The notes beneath the pieces were generated by a model. It saw only the letters and a program-made list of their open reading frames with translations. It was not told the origin of the DNA and ran no database searches. Made by a program: the position numbers and the translations under genes. A DNA stretch of 64,000 bases, taken from Lojkania enalia. Lineage: Eukaryota; Ascomycota; Dothideomycetes; Pleosporales. The stretch spans positions 310,001-374,000 of the forward strand of contig ML986588.1 in the NCBI GenBank assembly GCA_010094045.1, read 5' to 3'. This document shows positions 1-12,233 of this stretch, piece after piece (position 1 is the first letter of the stretch; every line of letters begins with the position of its first letter).

Positions 1-1288
1 GTTCTAGCTGCAGCTTCGCATCTGACTGGTCTGATCAAAGCATTTGACTATGAACACAGCCAGAGGAACGGCGCGGTGTATTATACTTTCCTTCGTAATT
101 TCTGGTCTTAAGGGATCGAGCTATTCGTTGCCTTGCTTCGCGTAAAGGATTTCGCCCAGGTGCCCCCCCCCCCAAAAAAAATTTTTTTTTTTGCAAGAGG
201 TTAAAACAGTCACAAATGGCCATAAGTTATTAATGTTAACAACTGCGGGCCACTCCTTCTGAAATTTAGAAGCAAATCAGCAATTAGTTTGGAAAATTGG
301 GTGATCATTGCGATCTACACTGCAGTGATCCAGCGGCATAAGTAGGCCACCGTTGCGAAGAATCCCCCAACTCAGCGCGAGCTCTGGTATCGTAGGATGA
401 GAATAAGGACCACACTCCACCCATCTTAATGGGCTGATACATTATCTAGTAACTTGCCAGTTTCTAAGTAGATGGGAGGCCGCTCCAAAGCATCAGCCGG
501 CGAGGATCTGGATCAGCCTTGTGAGCTGTGGGTGAGCAGATGGCGGGGTGTGTTTCTTTTGCATTTTTTTTTTTTAAACAACTTCTACTAAGCTTTAAAA
601 GCCTTAATCATGCCGCAAAGGAGCTAAAAAGAAATGAGGTAAATGATACTGCGATTGCAATGAGATAAAAGCACATGGAGATGGCCTTCATAGACAGTGA
701 ACGTATCATGCCCACGCATATTCGGTGAAACAGAACGGCTGGCTCGCGCATCCTGGTCGCTCCTGCCAAACAAAGGGCGCTTCCTGCATTTCTGCGGTCA
801 AACCACACTTTTACAAACCAGCACGCCTTGTCTTGCTCTTCACTTACAACGCAATATCTCTGCTTTAATATATCCGTTGCCATTATTCTTTTTTACATTC
901 CATTACCGCGCCTCTCCAATCACCCGCATAGCCGAACGCCTATACGGGCCTTGATGACGCTGTGGCCCAATTTTAGACTAGCTCCATTCCCCCATAGTTT
1001 TGGCACGAGCCAATCATCGTCCCGGATCGCCATCGCCCACAGCTGCTCCCGATCCACGAGCCAGCTTCCATCTCGCTCTTGTTCCTCACCTTTCAACCTC
1101 ACCACTCCTGTGCGCTCATCCCTCATCGCACTGCAACACGCGCACAACCCGCTATATTCCGCGCATTGTCGCCGTATCCACGCGCTCCAATTGAACTTCC
1201 ATTCGGGCTTTTGCGATCCTTAAGTCCGGAACTATACAGCAATCGCATCATTGAACTACCTTGAGCTGCCGAAACAGATATCTGCATA
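1..1288. other. Intergenic region and leader of the TUDOR-domain gene
   Basis: No reading frame here is convincing. A compound homopolymer of 11 C, 8 A and 11 T lies at 163-192. From about 900 to the ATG at 1289 the plus strand is rich in C and T, as in many fungal promoters and 5' leaders. Confidence 0.6.
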
Positions 1289-2551
1289 ATGGCCGATACA
1301 CAGATTCAACAGGGTGACCAAGGTATGTGCAGGTCCCTTTACCCTAGTCCCATGGATTTTGCGTCAGTTGATGAGGGTTTGCGCGTGCAGCGCATTACTC
1401 CGCTGACGAGCGCGGGTCAATAGATGCGCAATCAATCGCATCAACTATTGCTTTCACGCTGAGCCAAGATTGAGTTGTATTCTGTCGCATCTACAAGATG
1501 TCCAATTGAGCCTTTGGCATGGCTGTGCGACCTTTTAAGTCCAACAGAAGGCCCGGGTGCGAGTGGAATACACCTCAGGATGCGCCGAGAGGCAATCGTT
1601 TTCCAAACTCAAATCTAGTATTGTTCAAGGGCTAATGTTTCGTTGTTGATAGTTTCATGGCAATGGTCCGGATCACGTCCTAGCGGTGAGGTCACCGAAG
1701 TCAAGGAGCAAGGCGAGCTTGCCATCGAATCGAACAAAGGCAATACCATTAAGAAGAACGCCGACCCGAGCGACCCAGCTGTGCACATAGAGAGACCAGG
1801 AAATGATGTTGTAAAGCGTGCACATGAGGTGGAAATTGAAGAAAAGGCCAACGGTACAAACGGAAAGCAGGCGAATGGCGATTCCGGAGAGAGAGCCCCA
1901 GAGATGGATGAGGAGCAACAGCAGCTTGGGCCTGAGCAGAAAGACTTAGAGATGGAAGATGCTCCATCTGCTGAGGAGAAACCAGCTGAATTGGAGAAGC
2001 CCATCGAAGAAAAGAAGGCGGATGAGCAGGAGAAGCAGAATGGTGTGGCTGAGTCAGCAGAAGAGCCCCAAGCGAAGCAATCCAAGGAAGCGGACAAGGA
2101 ACAACCCAAACCCGATAGCGCGGATAAGCCTGAAGATAACAAACAAGAGCCCAAAGCTGAAACTGAGAAAAGTTCCGAGGGGGACAAGGAAAAACCGACA
2201 GCTGAAGCTCGAGAGGAACCTAAAAAGGCTGATATGGAACAGTCTGCCGAAAAGCCTAAGGCGAATCCAGAGACTCCTAAAGCCAGGAAAAAGGAGTCTG
2301 AGGCACTAACGGGGCAGAAGCGAAAGGCTGAAGAGTCCCCTACCATAGACACAAACGGCACTCTAGCTGAAGGGGAGGAGCAAAAGGAAGAGCCAGCTTC
2401 AAAGAAGCAGAAGACTGATGACACTAAGGTCAAGGGCAAGCCTGGTAGGCCTCCAAAGAAGGAGAAGAAGGAGCCCGTTCGAAAGCGACAGCCCAAGCCG
2501 GCGGCAACCGCTGACGGCAAGCCTAGGCGAAGTGCTAGGAACAAAGCCTAA
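1289..2551 (+). CDS. Hypervirulence-associated TUDOR-domain protein with charged tail
   Basis: Two exons, 1289-1322 and 1653-2551, give 310 aa; the 330 bp intron is flanked by GTATGT and TAG, and phase 1 joins cleanly as GTT. Residues about 8-68 match the Hva1_TUDOR family (PF11160, formerly DUF2945): GDQVSW, then SGSRPSGEVTEV, then GNTIKKNADPSDPAVHIER, then NDVVKR. The remaining ~240 residues are a low-complexity Lys/Glu/Pro/Ala tail, probably disordered, ending in a GKPGRPPKK element that resembles an AT-hook, and RSARNKA. The family is widespread in fungi and bacteria with no settled biochemical role. A nuclear, chromatin-associated role is inferred from the AT-hook-like and basic segments only. 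The first exon is short, and I chose its ATG because it restores the domain's N-terminal GDxV strand. A long open frame on the opposite strand is a composition artefact. Confidence 0.85.
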
Positions 2552-3647
2552 GATTTGCGGGTCCGCGAGGAAGGTATGCAAACTTTGAGATGCGTTTATG
2601 AGGTGGTAATGATGATAGGGAGACTATTTCCATTTTTCCAGCATCGATAATCAAGCAGAGGGGGGTTTATAGGGGAATTTGGAACACACAAATGCAAGAG
2701 AGGTGGTAATCTGTCTTGTCACGAAGACGCGCTTGAGGATCGGCATGTCACGCACCATGTTTTTTTTATCTTTCGAAACAAGCGCGTCCTCGTTCCTCCT
2801 GGCTGTACTATTACTGTCAGTTCCCAGAATTTCCTACGGATCGACGGAAAAGTATTTGGCAGGCAGATAGTCAATAAAAAGTGATGTTATATGATTATAA
2901 TGAATCCCAGTGACGGGACCTACTATCTGCGACGGTCCATGTTAGCCGAGCTTGAGCCATGAGATGTTTGAGCGAAGTTTGAATTTGAATAGTAATTCAG
3001 AGGGAAATGATCTCATTCAATGAAGCAAAAAGCACTAATGCCTCTCCGATCCGTCTTGAAACTTAAATTTGAAGGAATCATCATGATATGGAGACGAGAA
3101 AATGATAATGACACTCACCTAACGGGGACACCTGCTATAGCCTGGCCCTCAATTATGTGAGCATACTTAATGGGCTGCATACCTGGAACCACCGGACTAA
3201 ACCGCGCAATGACGCTAGTTCTGAGGTTTTGTGGTTGAGGGGTGAAGAGTTTGCGGCACAAGCGGTGGTAGCTACCCCAAGCGAGGGCTTGGCGCACCTG
3301 CTCTTTTTCGTCCACGCTCCCCCTATTCGGCAGTTTTCTTGAGATACGTCGCAATTTTTTATCTACTTCAAGACAATATCAACAACTTTATCGTACTTAT
3401 CCTGTGGCTTTCGTTTTTTTAGTCTCTCAACGTTCTAAGGCGATCTTGCTACAATCCTTACGAAATCCTACCTCCGGCAGCGCCGCTAATACCTCATTGT
3501 TTTCCCCCCTTTTTGAGTAACCCATTCATAAGTAGCTATGAGTAGTATTTTGCTCAATGGCCCGTATTATAATTTAAAAGTTGAATATGATAATAACAAG
3601 TCATCAACTGTGAATCCTGAAGCAGGCAAACACTCCCAAGCAAGCGT
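2552..3647. other. Intergenic region, no supported gene
   Basis: About 1.1 kb between the 3' ends of the TUDOR gene (plus) and the MFS gene (minus). A short minus-strand frame at 3115-3354 ends at a GTGAGT donor-like site, but I recognise no homology and do not call it. Confidence 0.5.
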
Positions 3648-5138
3648 CTACACCTTCTCCCTAATGACCCAACGCCTTCCCAAACATGCCCATCTACTAA
3701 AAACGAAACTTGTCAAGCTCAGCCCAAGGATTGCGCAGAAGAAGGCAATCATTGGCCGTGGCCCGACGACTTCCACAAGCTCACCACTAATAGGTATGCA
3801 AACCAGCGTGGCTAGACTGGCAATAAAGTACATCGAACCATAGTACCGCCCAAATTCTTCTGCTCTACAAAGTTGGCCAATGCAAGCCGGCACTAGCGCC
3901 ATCCAGCTACCTGTACCAAACCCAAATATTGCAGAGAAACAATACAGAGTTGGAAGAGACGTGTTCCCAAAAGGGAGCCAGAGGACCAGCATGAAGAGTA
4001 GAGTAAAGGCAATCATAATAAGGAGTGTGTTGAACCGACCGACTTTATCGGCAACATAGCCAGGAAGGGTTCGTCCAATGCATGATACGCCGTTCAGAAT
4101 CGCCTATTATAGAGGTACAATTAGCTTCATTCCATCCTTATACATAAATTTGCTTACAATAAGATAGAACCCAGTATCAGCTGGAAAGTCTGTGCTGAGC
4201 GTTGCGTAGGTGGGTAGAATACCTAGTGCTCCGAACAGTACAACCTCCAATCCGAAAACGCTTATCATTAAGAGACTAAATCGCAGATTACCGAATATAG
4301 ATAATGAGATTATTGCCTTTTTATTTGCTGCCGTAGTTGGGGGTAAGCGAGCTTTCATCAGCACATTTCCTACTACAAAACAACCCAAGAAGATGAAGCC
4401 AAGAATTCGAACGGACCATGCGTATCCATACTTCGGGAACGTATATCTGAGAATGAGGGGAATTGAGAGACCTCCGGTGGAGCTCCCCATCATCGCAATT
4501 CCCTGTGTTAGGCCTCGTCGAACCTTGAACCAGTGTGCTACCACAGCAAGGGAGGTTGTCGTCAGCATCGCTCCGGTGATGCCCCCTAGGACCCCGCAAC
4601 AAAGAAGAAGCTGCCAAAAAACTGTACATTCTCCAAGTAGGAATACCATGATCGTATAACCAATGCTACCCATCAAGGCTATCCACCGCGGGCCATATCG
4701 ATCGAACAGCGGGCCTACCCAAATCCCTAAACCCAACGAAAGGTAGACAAACACGGAAGGAATCCAGCCAACATCTCGAGCGGCGTAGTCAGAAAGCTGG
4801 ACCTGCATCCAGTAGTCTTGAAAAGTCCCGATAGAAACCATTAAGCCAAATGAAGGAAACAACGTCAACCAAGCAGAAGCTACGACAAGCCATGCTTGAA
4901 GACCACCTTCTGGAAAAGTGTCTTCAGGATCGGGGGACACAGCTCTTTCCTCGTCAGTTGCTGTAGTATCTCGTCTTTCATTATCTTCTTGCTCTGCGTG
5001 TGGGCGCACTTCTACTTCGTAGTAGGAGAGTACTTCCTTCGCCTCTTCCGCATTTGACCCTTTCGTCATCTTAGACGGCGTCCTCTTCAGCCTAGCGGCG
5101 ATGTCTTCTATCTTTATTTCTCGACTACCAGAAGGCAT
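3648..5138 (-). CDS. MFS transporter, monocarboxylate-permease (MCT) type
   Basis: Exons 5138-4158 and 4103-3648 (54 bp phase-0 intron) encode 478 aa with about 12 hydrophobic segments. The N-terminal ~75 residues are hydrophilic and lead into the DPEDTFPEGG stretch that typically precedes TM1 in fungal MCH/MCT-like permeases. Between TM2 and TM3 is the loop FDRYGPRW, a form of the MFS DRxGRR motif. After the intron the second half opens with NGVSCIGRTLPGYVADKVGR, also typical of the family. The substrate cannot be read from sequence; relatives carry monocarboxylates, riboflavin or secondary metabolites. It lies on the same strand as the SDR gene at 5709-6851, close to a second SDR and a Zn2Cys6 regulator, so it may move the substrate or product of that group. 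Located in the plasma membrane by inference. Confidence 0.9.
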
Positions 5139-5708
5139 ATCCTGTAGTTGAACTGCTGGGTTCGACTTTGCATCAATCTTGACCTAAGCTTTTGTAGCAG
5201 TGTCTTGCCAAAGGGAAATGTCTTGTTCAGGTGGCAATATACATCACGATGAGTTTGAATCACCAAGAATATATATGGACTCAGCCGGTCAGCAATGACC
5301 GGAACAGGTCGTGGTGCATGTGTCATAACTGCGCCCTTCGGTAAATTGTGGAAAAGTGTGAAGCTTGCAGCGAGACTGAACGCCTATGCCCCACTCAAAG
5401 GCTAAGCACAGAATAAGTATGCAAATGCAGGCATAGATTAATCCAACCTGCATTAAAAATATCGGAATAGTTGCAGGCCTTATCTCTACGCTTGTCCGAA
5501 TCTATCCGTTGGAATGCCCTTGCTGCAGACATGGTAGTGCGTACGAGGCACAAGTATTCAACACCACTGGCCTCACAAAATAGTGAACGTCGCAAATATC
5601 GTGAAGCAATCCTTTATGTTTTATGATACCGCCTATTGCCTGTATTTGCGATCAAATCATAATTCCTATCTTTGTGTCACTCCACCGGCTTCCTAATTCG
5701 CCTTTACT
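5139..5708. other. Promoter region of the MFS gene
   Basis: 570 bp between the start of the MFS gene and the stop of the upstream SDR, both on the minus strand. No gene or distinctive site was recognised. Confidence 0.4.
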
Positions 5709-6851
5709 TTAAAATCCATTGCCTCCACAGGTGGGAAGCACCGGAATCCAAGCGATCTGTAGAAGACCTTTCTTGATCTCGTCCTTATGTTCTTCCATCT
5801 CTTCGATATCCCAGTTTATACTAGTCAACGAGCCTCTGAGATAATCAGCCCGAGAGGAGGCAAGATACAATGCTAATGCGCCTGTCTGCTCCGGTTTATC
5901 TTTAGCGCATGGTTCGAATGACGGATCGCTCTACTATATAGTAAGCAAATAATGTGAAAGCTCAGTCATTATAAGCAGCCTACCATGTCTGTAGGAACAA
6001 TACCGGGAAGAAGGGAGAATACACGCAATGTAGGATATTCTAAGACCTTGGTTAGCGGCATTGCTCAACTCTTTATTTTTAGGGAGATACCAAGGTGCAG
6101 GTACTCTATGTATCGTTGATTGGCGAGCTTGGATATTGAGTACGCAGATACCCCTGGGTACAGCAAACCTGACATCATAGAGTTCACTGATATAATGGTT
6201 CCAATTGGCTCACTCGGCTTTGGCTGACTCGTAATGAAACTAACGGCAACATTATGCAAACCGAGTACATTGGTTTCCTATGTGGATATTAGATGACGAG
6301 GCAACTTTCAAAAGGTTTAGGCGTCAACTTACAAACATTCTCCACCACTGTTCCATGGCATATTCGTGTGGCTTGATCAAAGGACCAACAGCTCCCGCAT
6401 TAGCCAGGACGACGTCCGCAGCCTGACCAAAAGTCTTCTTCACTTGGTAAAACAGATTGTCGGCGTCCCTCTTTTTTGTGACATCTGTCACAACGGCGAG
6501 GATCTTGGAAGTGCCCTTGCTCAATATTTCGAGATCTGCTGCCGTCTTATCGAGAACTTCCTTCCTACGACCAGCGATGACAACTCCTTTGGCGCCTGCC
6601 CTGATCCAGACTTTTGCAGTAGCCTACATTCTTAAAGTCAACTCCATTGCACTAAATCGAATATATAGCAGATGAGTAGTACTCACGGCGCCAATCCCGG
6701 TCCCTCCTCCGGTAATCACGATGATCTTGTTCTTGGCAGAGTTCTTAGGGTCTTCGGGAGACAAGATATCAGGTACATCGCGGTGAATTTTCCTGGTTAG
6801 CTGAACCGGGACGGTCGATGCCAAGGATGGATCACTTCTGTCAAAGAACAT
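5709..6851 (-). CDS. Short-chain dehydrogenase/reductase (SDR)
   Basis: Five exons: 6851-6687, 6623-6333, 6277-6091, 6039-5984 and 5930-5709. The introns are 63, 55, 51 and 53 bp with good GT-AG ends, and the predicted protein is 306 aa. The Rossmann glycine motif TGGGTGIG is at residues 47-54, preceded by a ~40 residue N-terminal extension. The structural motif LANAG follows, then the active-site serine in ISVNSMMSG and the catalytic pair in YSISK (YxxxK). It should be an NAD(P)(H)-dependent oxidoreductase of the classical type; substrate unknown. It is transcribed away from a second SDR at 7732 across an 880 bp spacer and in the same direction as the MFS transporter. The last splice acceptor (TAG just before AGCGATCC) is the least certain; the alternative TAG three bases upstream would put a stop immediately in frame. 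Confidence 0.85.
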
Positions 6852-7731
6852 GAGGATTATTCTAGAAAAATATTGCGTTGGGATAATGTAGAGATGATAT
6901 TTGCGCGGGAAAAGTACATGGTATGTGCTCTCAAGTCGCTGGCCTTTTGGGAATTACGGCCAATGTTGTTCTACCTTCATTCGATCTTCAGTGTCATTTT
7001 ATATGTCTCCTATATTCATTCTGTATGATCTTTGGGTATCCATTATTGCGCGTTGGCGTCAAGCTGAGGTGGGGATTCGAGGCGATTTCGTAACCCGTGT
7101 TGCCTGTCGAGCGACATATTCGCCAATTTAGGAGAGTACTTCGGCTATGCCATTTACCTGAGTTACCGAAAAGAAAATTACGCTAAACCCGGGGTATCAC
7201 TGTATCCCAAAATGGGAAAAAAGCACGGAGCTTCTGTAGGGTGGAGCGACGCGGAGTGAAAAGTTCACTCCGCAAGGGTCATCAAATGTGTAATCAAACT
7301 TAGTATCCCCTGTCCCAAGGTTCAGGTCGGCGGAGGTTCACAAAGCTCCGACTCGTCTACGACCACGCAGACATTCCAATCTCTAGCTTGAGAAACTAGT
7401 TTCTTTGAGATACGATAATTGACTGACTTATTATTCCTTTCTCCTGACTTCCTTGCATCATTGTATAACCACAAAGCATTGGTGTTCTACACAGCAGTGA
7501 TGCCGCGGAGCGGCGATAATAAAATGGCAATTGCTTGGTAATAGCTTTTGTGGAACTATGGGATATCGTAGTGCCACACCATTACGCTTCATTCAAAAAT
7601 TGGGTTATAAATGGACTCTCAAAACCACCATCAGCGCAGCAGTCAAGTTCTTCCCAACAAAAACATCAACGCCTAATAATCGAGCTTAAGCATACCATCT
7701 ACAATTAGATTTGTCTTCCCTACGCAGTGCC
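6852..7731. promoter_or_regulatory. Shared spacer between two divergent SDR genes
   Basis: 880 bp separate the two start codons, so the SDR pair may be co-regulated. The plus-strand part near 7620-7731 is AT-rich. No binding site can be assigned; the nearby Zn2Cys6 protein is a candidate regulator by position only. Confidence 0.4.
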
Positions 7732-8772
7732 ATGGCAGACCTAGGAATTCACGATCTATTCAATGTCAACAACATGATCTTTATCATCACGGGAGGGGGT
7801 AGTGGCCTCGGCGAGTGGATGGCACTGGCCTTAGACAAGAATGGTGCCTCCAAAGTTTTCATCCTAGGCCGTAGAATGGAGTCCCTGAAGAAGGTCGCAG
7901 CCAAAGCCGTAGGTATATCTCCTCATCTACTGTAATCACGCTCATCAGTTCTAGGTCAATGGAACGCTTGTTCCAATTTCTTGCGATATATCTGATAAAG
8001 ACTCTCTGAAGACCGCTGTCACAGAGATCGAGAAGCAGACACCCTATGTTAATGCGGTTATCGCAAACTCAGGAGTTCTGGGCCCAGTATCCACACCTTA
8101 TCGTCAATCAGGGGATAAGAGCATCACTTCGATACAAGAGGAGCTATGGAACATATCGCTTGACGATACACGTAAGACGATGGATATCAACGTCCTTGGA
8201 ACCTTCCACACGTTCGTTGCATTTATGCATCTCCTTGAAGCCGGCAATACCCACCCACAAAGTCGCGGAAAAACGGATTTCATCCAGAGTCAATTCATCA
8301 CGGTCGGCAGTGTAGCAGCTCTCAGTCGACAAGGCCTTACTAGCCATATGTATGCAGCTGGCAAAGCCGGAGTGAATCATTTGACCAAGACCCTGGCGAC
8401 TTGGTTTGCGAAGAGGGGTATCCGAGTGAATTCAATCGCTCCGGGACTGTTCATCACAGAGATGACTGAGGCAGGTGGAGCTTACACATATATTATGCTC
8501 ATATTTAACTATGCAACAGTTTTTTGTCACAAATGGACAAGACTGGACTAAGCCTGGAAGCCTGCCTGTCGACGAATTTCCCATGACTCGAACGGGAACA
8601 GCAATGGTGAATAAACTGCCCTTCGCGTGCTCGAAGCGGATATCACTGACCACTGCAACAGGACATTGGGGGCGCTATCCTATTCCTTACCTCGAAAGCT
8701 GGATCATATGTGAACGGTAACGTCTTGGTAACTGACGGTGGAATGATCACCATTCAGGAGTCCTCATACTAA
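7732..8772 (+). CDS. Short-chain dehydrogenase/reductase (SDR)
   Basis: Four exons, 7732-7908, 7955-8474, 8542-8606 and 8662-8772, give 290 aa. The ATG sits in a good context (GTGCCATGG). The nucleotide-binding motif TGGGSGLG is near residues 23-30. The catalytic tract runs ITVGSVAALSRQG, then the YAAGK pair (YxxxK), then NSIAPG. The C-terminus has the family ending GGAILFLTSKAG, NGNVLVTDGG. The usual NAG motif is NSG here (ANSGVLGP). The third intron boundary (acceptor AAG at 8539-8541) is chosen because it keeps the conserved segment leading to PVDEFPMTRTG in frame; an upstream CAG at 8517-8519 does not. Substrate unknown. It lies between a divergent SDR and a co-directional Zn2Cys6 regulator, which suggests a small pathway-specific gene group. 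Confidence 0.85.
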
Positions 8773-9273
8773 GTCTCTGGAACGTGCTCGAGGAACAGGG
8801 GCACTGAAAGGGTAGAGAGAGAATGGTTGTTAATTGTGCGCACACTCTAGGGAATATGAGTGTCAATACAGGACGATGAGAATAATAAATTTGGTTTAGT
8901 CAAATGGCTACTTTGTAATGCGGACGATATCTATCTTAAAGAGTAGCTCACAAGGTTCATCTCTATTTGCTAGAGTGATCCTAAAGTACGTCCGCAAAGT
9001 CACATGACTTGGAGACCTGTTAGCGTCACCGCTGGGTAATACTGGGCTTCACGACAAGAGCGAAAGGTTCGTCTAGCGACCCACCTCCAATAGGGATTAT
9101 AAAGCTTCCTAGTTTCAGCTTACTTGGTACTTGTGATTAGGTAGGGTGACGTCTTAGCTTCGCATTATTAATCCGCTTGCATGTCAACATTTGAGATTAA
9201 AGTCCAGCATTATCTCATCCTCAATGAGCTGTCCTTTTGGCGCGTACATTACAAGCTATTGAAGCCTTTATCG
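8773..9273. other. Spacer upstream of the Zn2Cys6 gene
   Basis: 500 bp with no supported gene. An in-frame upstream Met at 9181 could extend the regulator N-terminally, but the extension has no recognisable content. Confidence 0.4.
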
Positions 9274-11399
9274 ATGGCAAGTTCCGGCATTGAAAAGCGT
9301 GGTTCAAGTGCGACAGTGCGTGTAAGTAAGTTGATGTCCCTCAACCATTCCAGATTATTAATGCGTCGTAAGGCCTGCGATTCGTGCCGGAAAAGAAAGA
9401 GAAAATGCGTATGGTTACCTGGGGCGGAGAGTTGTACGCCTTGTTCGCAAGTGAAAGGAGAATGCTTGACCACGCATATTCGCAAACCGAGGGCGAAATC
9501 CCAAAAGCGGTAATTTGTGTAGCGCAAGTTGGTTCTGATGGGTACTGATGACGGCACAATAGCAACCGTATTGCTGAATATGAGAGCCGTATCCAACGTC
9601 TTGAGGCTCTTTTAGAGGAACGCACAGCTGCTCAACCGAGTGTTGAAGAGCAACCACTCCAACCCGCGGATCAGTCGCGACCGTTGTCCGAGTGGGTTGG
9701 TAACCTTCTCAACGAAGTTAACTCCGTACCCATGGAACAGGGTCCTGAACTTGGCTTATCTGCCATTGCTTCCGGATTTGAAGGCTTCGATAATGAAGAT
9801 TTAACCTTCCCCATAAGCTCCGATGAAAGCCTCGCTCAACCCACACCAGGTGATCTGCTTTTAGATGTATCGAATGAAGAAGGATTCATATCAAACCGCA
9901 ACGCGGAAGACGTGATGCTCGCGCAACAATCACCACTAGACCCTATGGTACAGGTCCCAATGAATGGCCCCGAGAGCTCTGAAGGTTCGCCCTTCATAAC
10001 TCGTGCCAGATGCGATGGATATCTACCGCATCCCGATCTTGGTACGGCTTTGTTGTCCGAATTTCTAGTCGACTTCAATACTGCAACGCCATTATACCGA
10101 CCTCATAAAATTGCGCAGCATCTTCGAATTTGTTATACAGGGGCGTCAGATGGGTCAGCTCTAGCTTGGGCTAACACCTATGTTGTGTTCGGTCTTGCTC
10201 ATCGACTACGAGCTATGAGCGCCGCCGCGGACCCTAGAGACAACGAACAAGCTGACTACTATCTGAAGCGAGTCCTCTCATCCGTTCCGGATCTCCTTCT
10301 GACCGGGCCATCTCTTGCTCTTATTCAATGTCTACTAGCCCTCGCGATACTTATTCAAACAACGTCTCATTCAACGCCCTATGCACTGTTCGTCGCTACA
10401 GCTGTGCGCATGGCACAATGTCTCGCATACAATGATGACCAAATGCGGGAAGGGGATATTACTCGGGATGTAGAGCAAGAACGTCGAGTATTCTGGATTG
10501 CATTGATGCTTGATACAGAAGCCAGTCTTCTTAGCAATGGCCCTACGACCCACCGCCGCGACGATATTGCAGCTAGACACCCCGAAGATAACCCCCATGA
10601 CTCCGCTGGTTCCGTCACAGCAGCCGAAGGAGAATGGAGAGTGAACTATTTCTCAATACGCACGAGACTGATTCTCATCGAGTCCGAAGCTATTGAACAT
10701 GTTCTCTCAATTAAAGCGCGCAAAACTACGCCTCAAGACAAGCTCGCAACTGCTCGACGGATCCTTGGCGATCTGAAAGCTTTCAGGACACATGAGCTGT
10801 TCCAGCTTAATGCTGAGCAGTTGATGCAGTTGCTTTACCGATCTGACCTGGTGCATGTGGTTACGATGGAAGCGTCGTATTTTGCAATTGTCTTCCGGCT
10901 TCAATGGTTTCTGGCGCTAGGACTAGATGCCCGAATTAACCCATTCTCGGCGGATGCCCTGGAGAGGATCGCTCGAATGAAATCCCATGCCTGTCATAAA
11001 GACGCGAGGCGATTCTTAACTATACTTTCAGTAGCACCCCAGGGGGATTTAGCAGTCTCTTGGTAAGTCGGTTGCTACCTAGCTAGCTATTTGATAGCCT
11101 ACTAACCTCCCCATTAAAGGGTTACCAGGGTTCCAGTGATCGCGGCTCTGGTCACTGTCTTGGCTCATGTTCTGAACGGTGAATCTGCCAGTTTTCTATC
11201 TGACACGGAGATGCACGATTATGGCAGGCTCCTTCAGGTTCTAACAACTCTAGCGCAAAAGAGTCGGGATACTGAGTTGCACAAGGCTAGAGAGCTATGT
11301 ATGGCATTGTACAACATGGCTAACTCCATGCAGAAAGCGGAGGACACGCAGAGAAGTAGTACGCTGGAGCTGCGACCGTTTCCCCTTGACAGGTTATGA
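9274..11399 (+). CDS. Zn2Cys6 fungal transcription factor
   Basis: Exons 9274-9509, 9563-11062 and 11120-11399 (introns 53 and 57 bp) give 671 aa. The binuclear zinc cluster has its six cysteines at about residues 35, 38, 45, 54, 57 and 64 (spacing 2-6-8-2-6), with the basic run RKRKRK between the second and third. A short coiled-coil-like linker (EYESRIQRLEALLEE) follows, as in dimerising members. An acidic low-complexity segment comes next, then the fungal-specific regulatory domain (PF04082-like), recognisable around RPHKIAQHLRICYTG, FGLAHRLRAM and the VRMAQCLAYN/ERRVFWIALMLD stretch. The start is uncertain: Met residues at 9181, 9274, 9334 and 9361 are all in frame upstream of the cluster. 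It probably acts in the nucleus on the adjacent SDR/MFS genes; this is inferred from position. Confidence 0.88.
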
Positions 11400-12233
11400 C
11401 AGACTTCTTAGTACTTTCTCTAAGGCGGTGGTGTACTGTACTTTGTTCGTCTAGTGTGTAGTAGACTTCTTAACGAAGCAACAGGCCTCCTTCCCAATAT
11501 AAAGTGGCAGTATTAGATGCCGTGTCGATGAACTCTGCTTCTATTCGCACTTTTCTTGAAAGTAGATGCCACTCTTTTCAAGTAACACTAAAACATCGGA
11601 AACACGTCTGAAGGAGGCACTGGCACCTTCATAGCACATGTTAAAGTGTCTCCCTTTGCGTGGTGTAAGGGCACAATGAACATTACTGTTCTGCTTATAT
11701 ATGGATATTTCTTTTGTACGACAATGCTATCTGATCCCCCACTCTGGCAGTGGCCCGTGGCCACGTTCGTGCCAAGCGATCGGCCGCATCCAAAGCCGAC
11801 CTGCAGGGACTGCACACATCCAACAACCACACCTTTGTCCGCCGAGGGCACGCCGACCACGCTTCCACGAATGAGAGCTGCCGCTTGCTCATGTAAAGCG
11901 GCCTAGACGTAAATGGCGTCATCCAAGCCATGCGTTTCGGTTATTAGTGGATTTGTGCCTGTCATCGGAAACGGCGCGCGAACGAAGATTAGAAGCCGAA
12001 ATTTGTCGCGGCTAGTGGTGACTACAAGACTTCCCAACCCCCCGTCGAGGGGGCAGACGTAGCCGTACACTTTGACACTGACAATAGAAGACATGAACAT
12101 ATTGCCGTTTCTTTGTCTCTGAGCAACTAACAGACCGTTTGCGCGGCTATCAGAGCAGCTCCTATTTACTCACCGCCATTGCCCCTCTACTATATACCGA
12201 ACTCGGATATCGTATTCTTATCGCCGCGCAATC
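11400..12233. other. Intergenic region upstream of the aldo/keto reductase
   Basis: 834 bp between two plus-strand genes. Short frames on both strands lack homology or splice support. Nothing further was recognised. Confidence 0.45.

Noticed and set aside
1615..2544. 309-codon open frame on the minus strand opposite the TUDOR gene
   Set aside because: It mirrors the Lys/Glu-rich tail (giving Ser/Leu/Phe-rich translation) and has no family features.
3115..3354. 79-codon minus-strand frame ending at a GTGAGT donor, with a GCTAAC branch-like site and acceptor near 2935
   Set aside because: The spliced continuation stops within a few codons and the protein matches nothing I know; splice-like words alone are not enough.
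9181..9273. N-terminal extension of the Zn2Cys6 protein
   Set aside because: In frame but with no recognisable content; a later Met nearer the zinc cluster is more usual.
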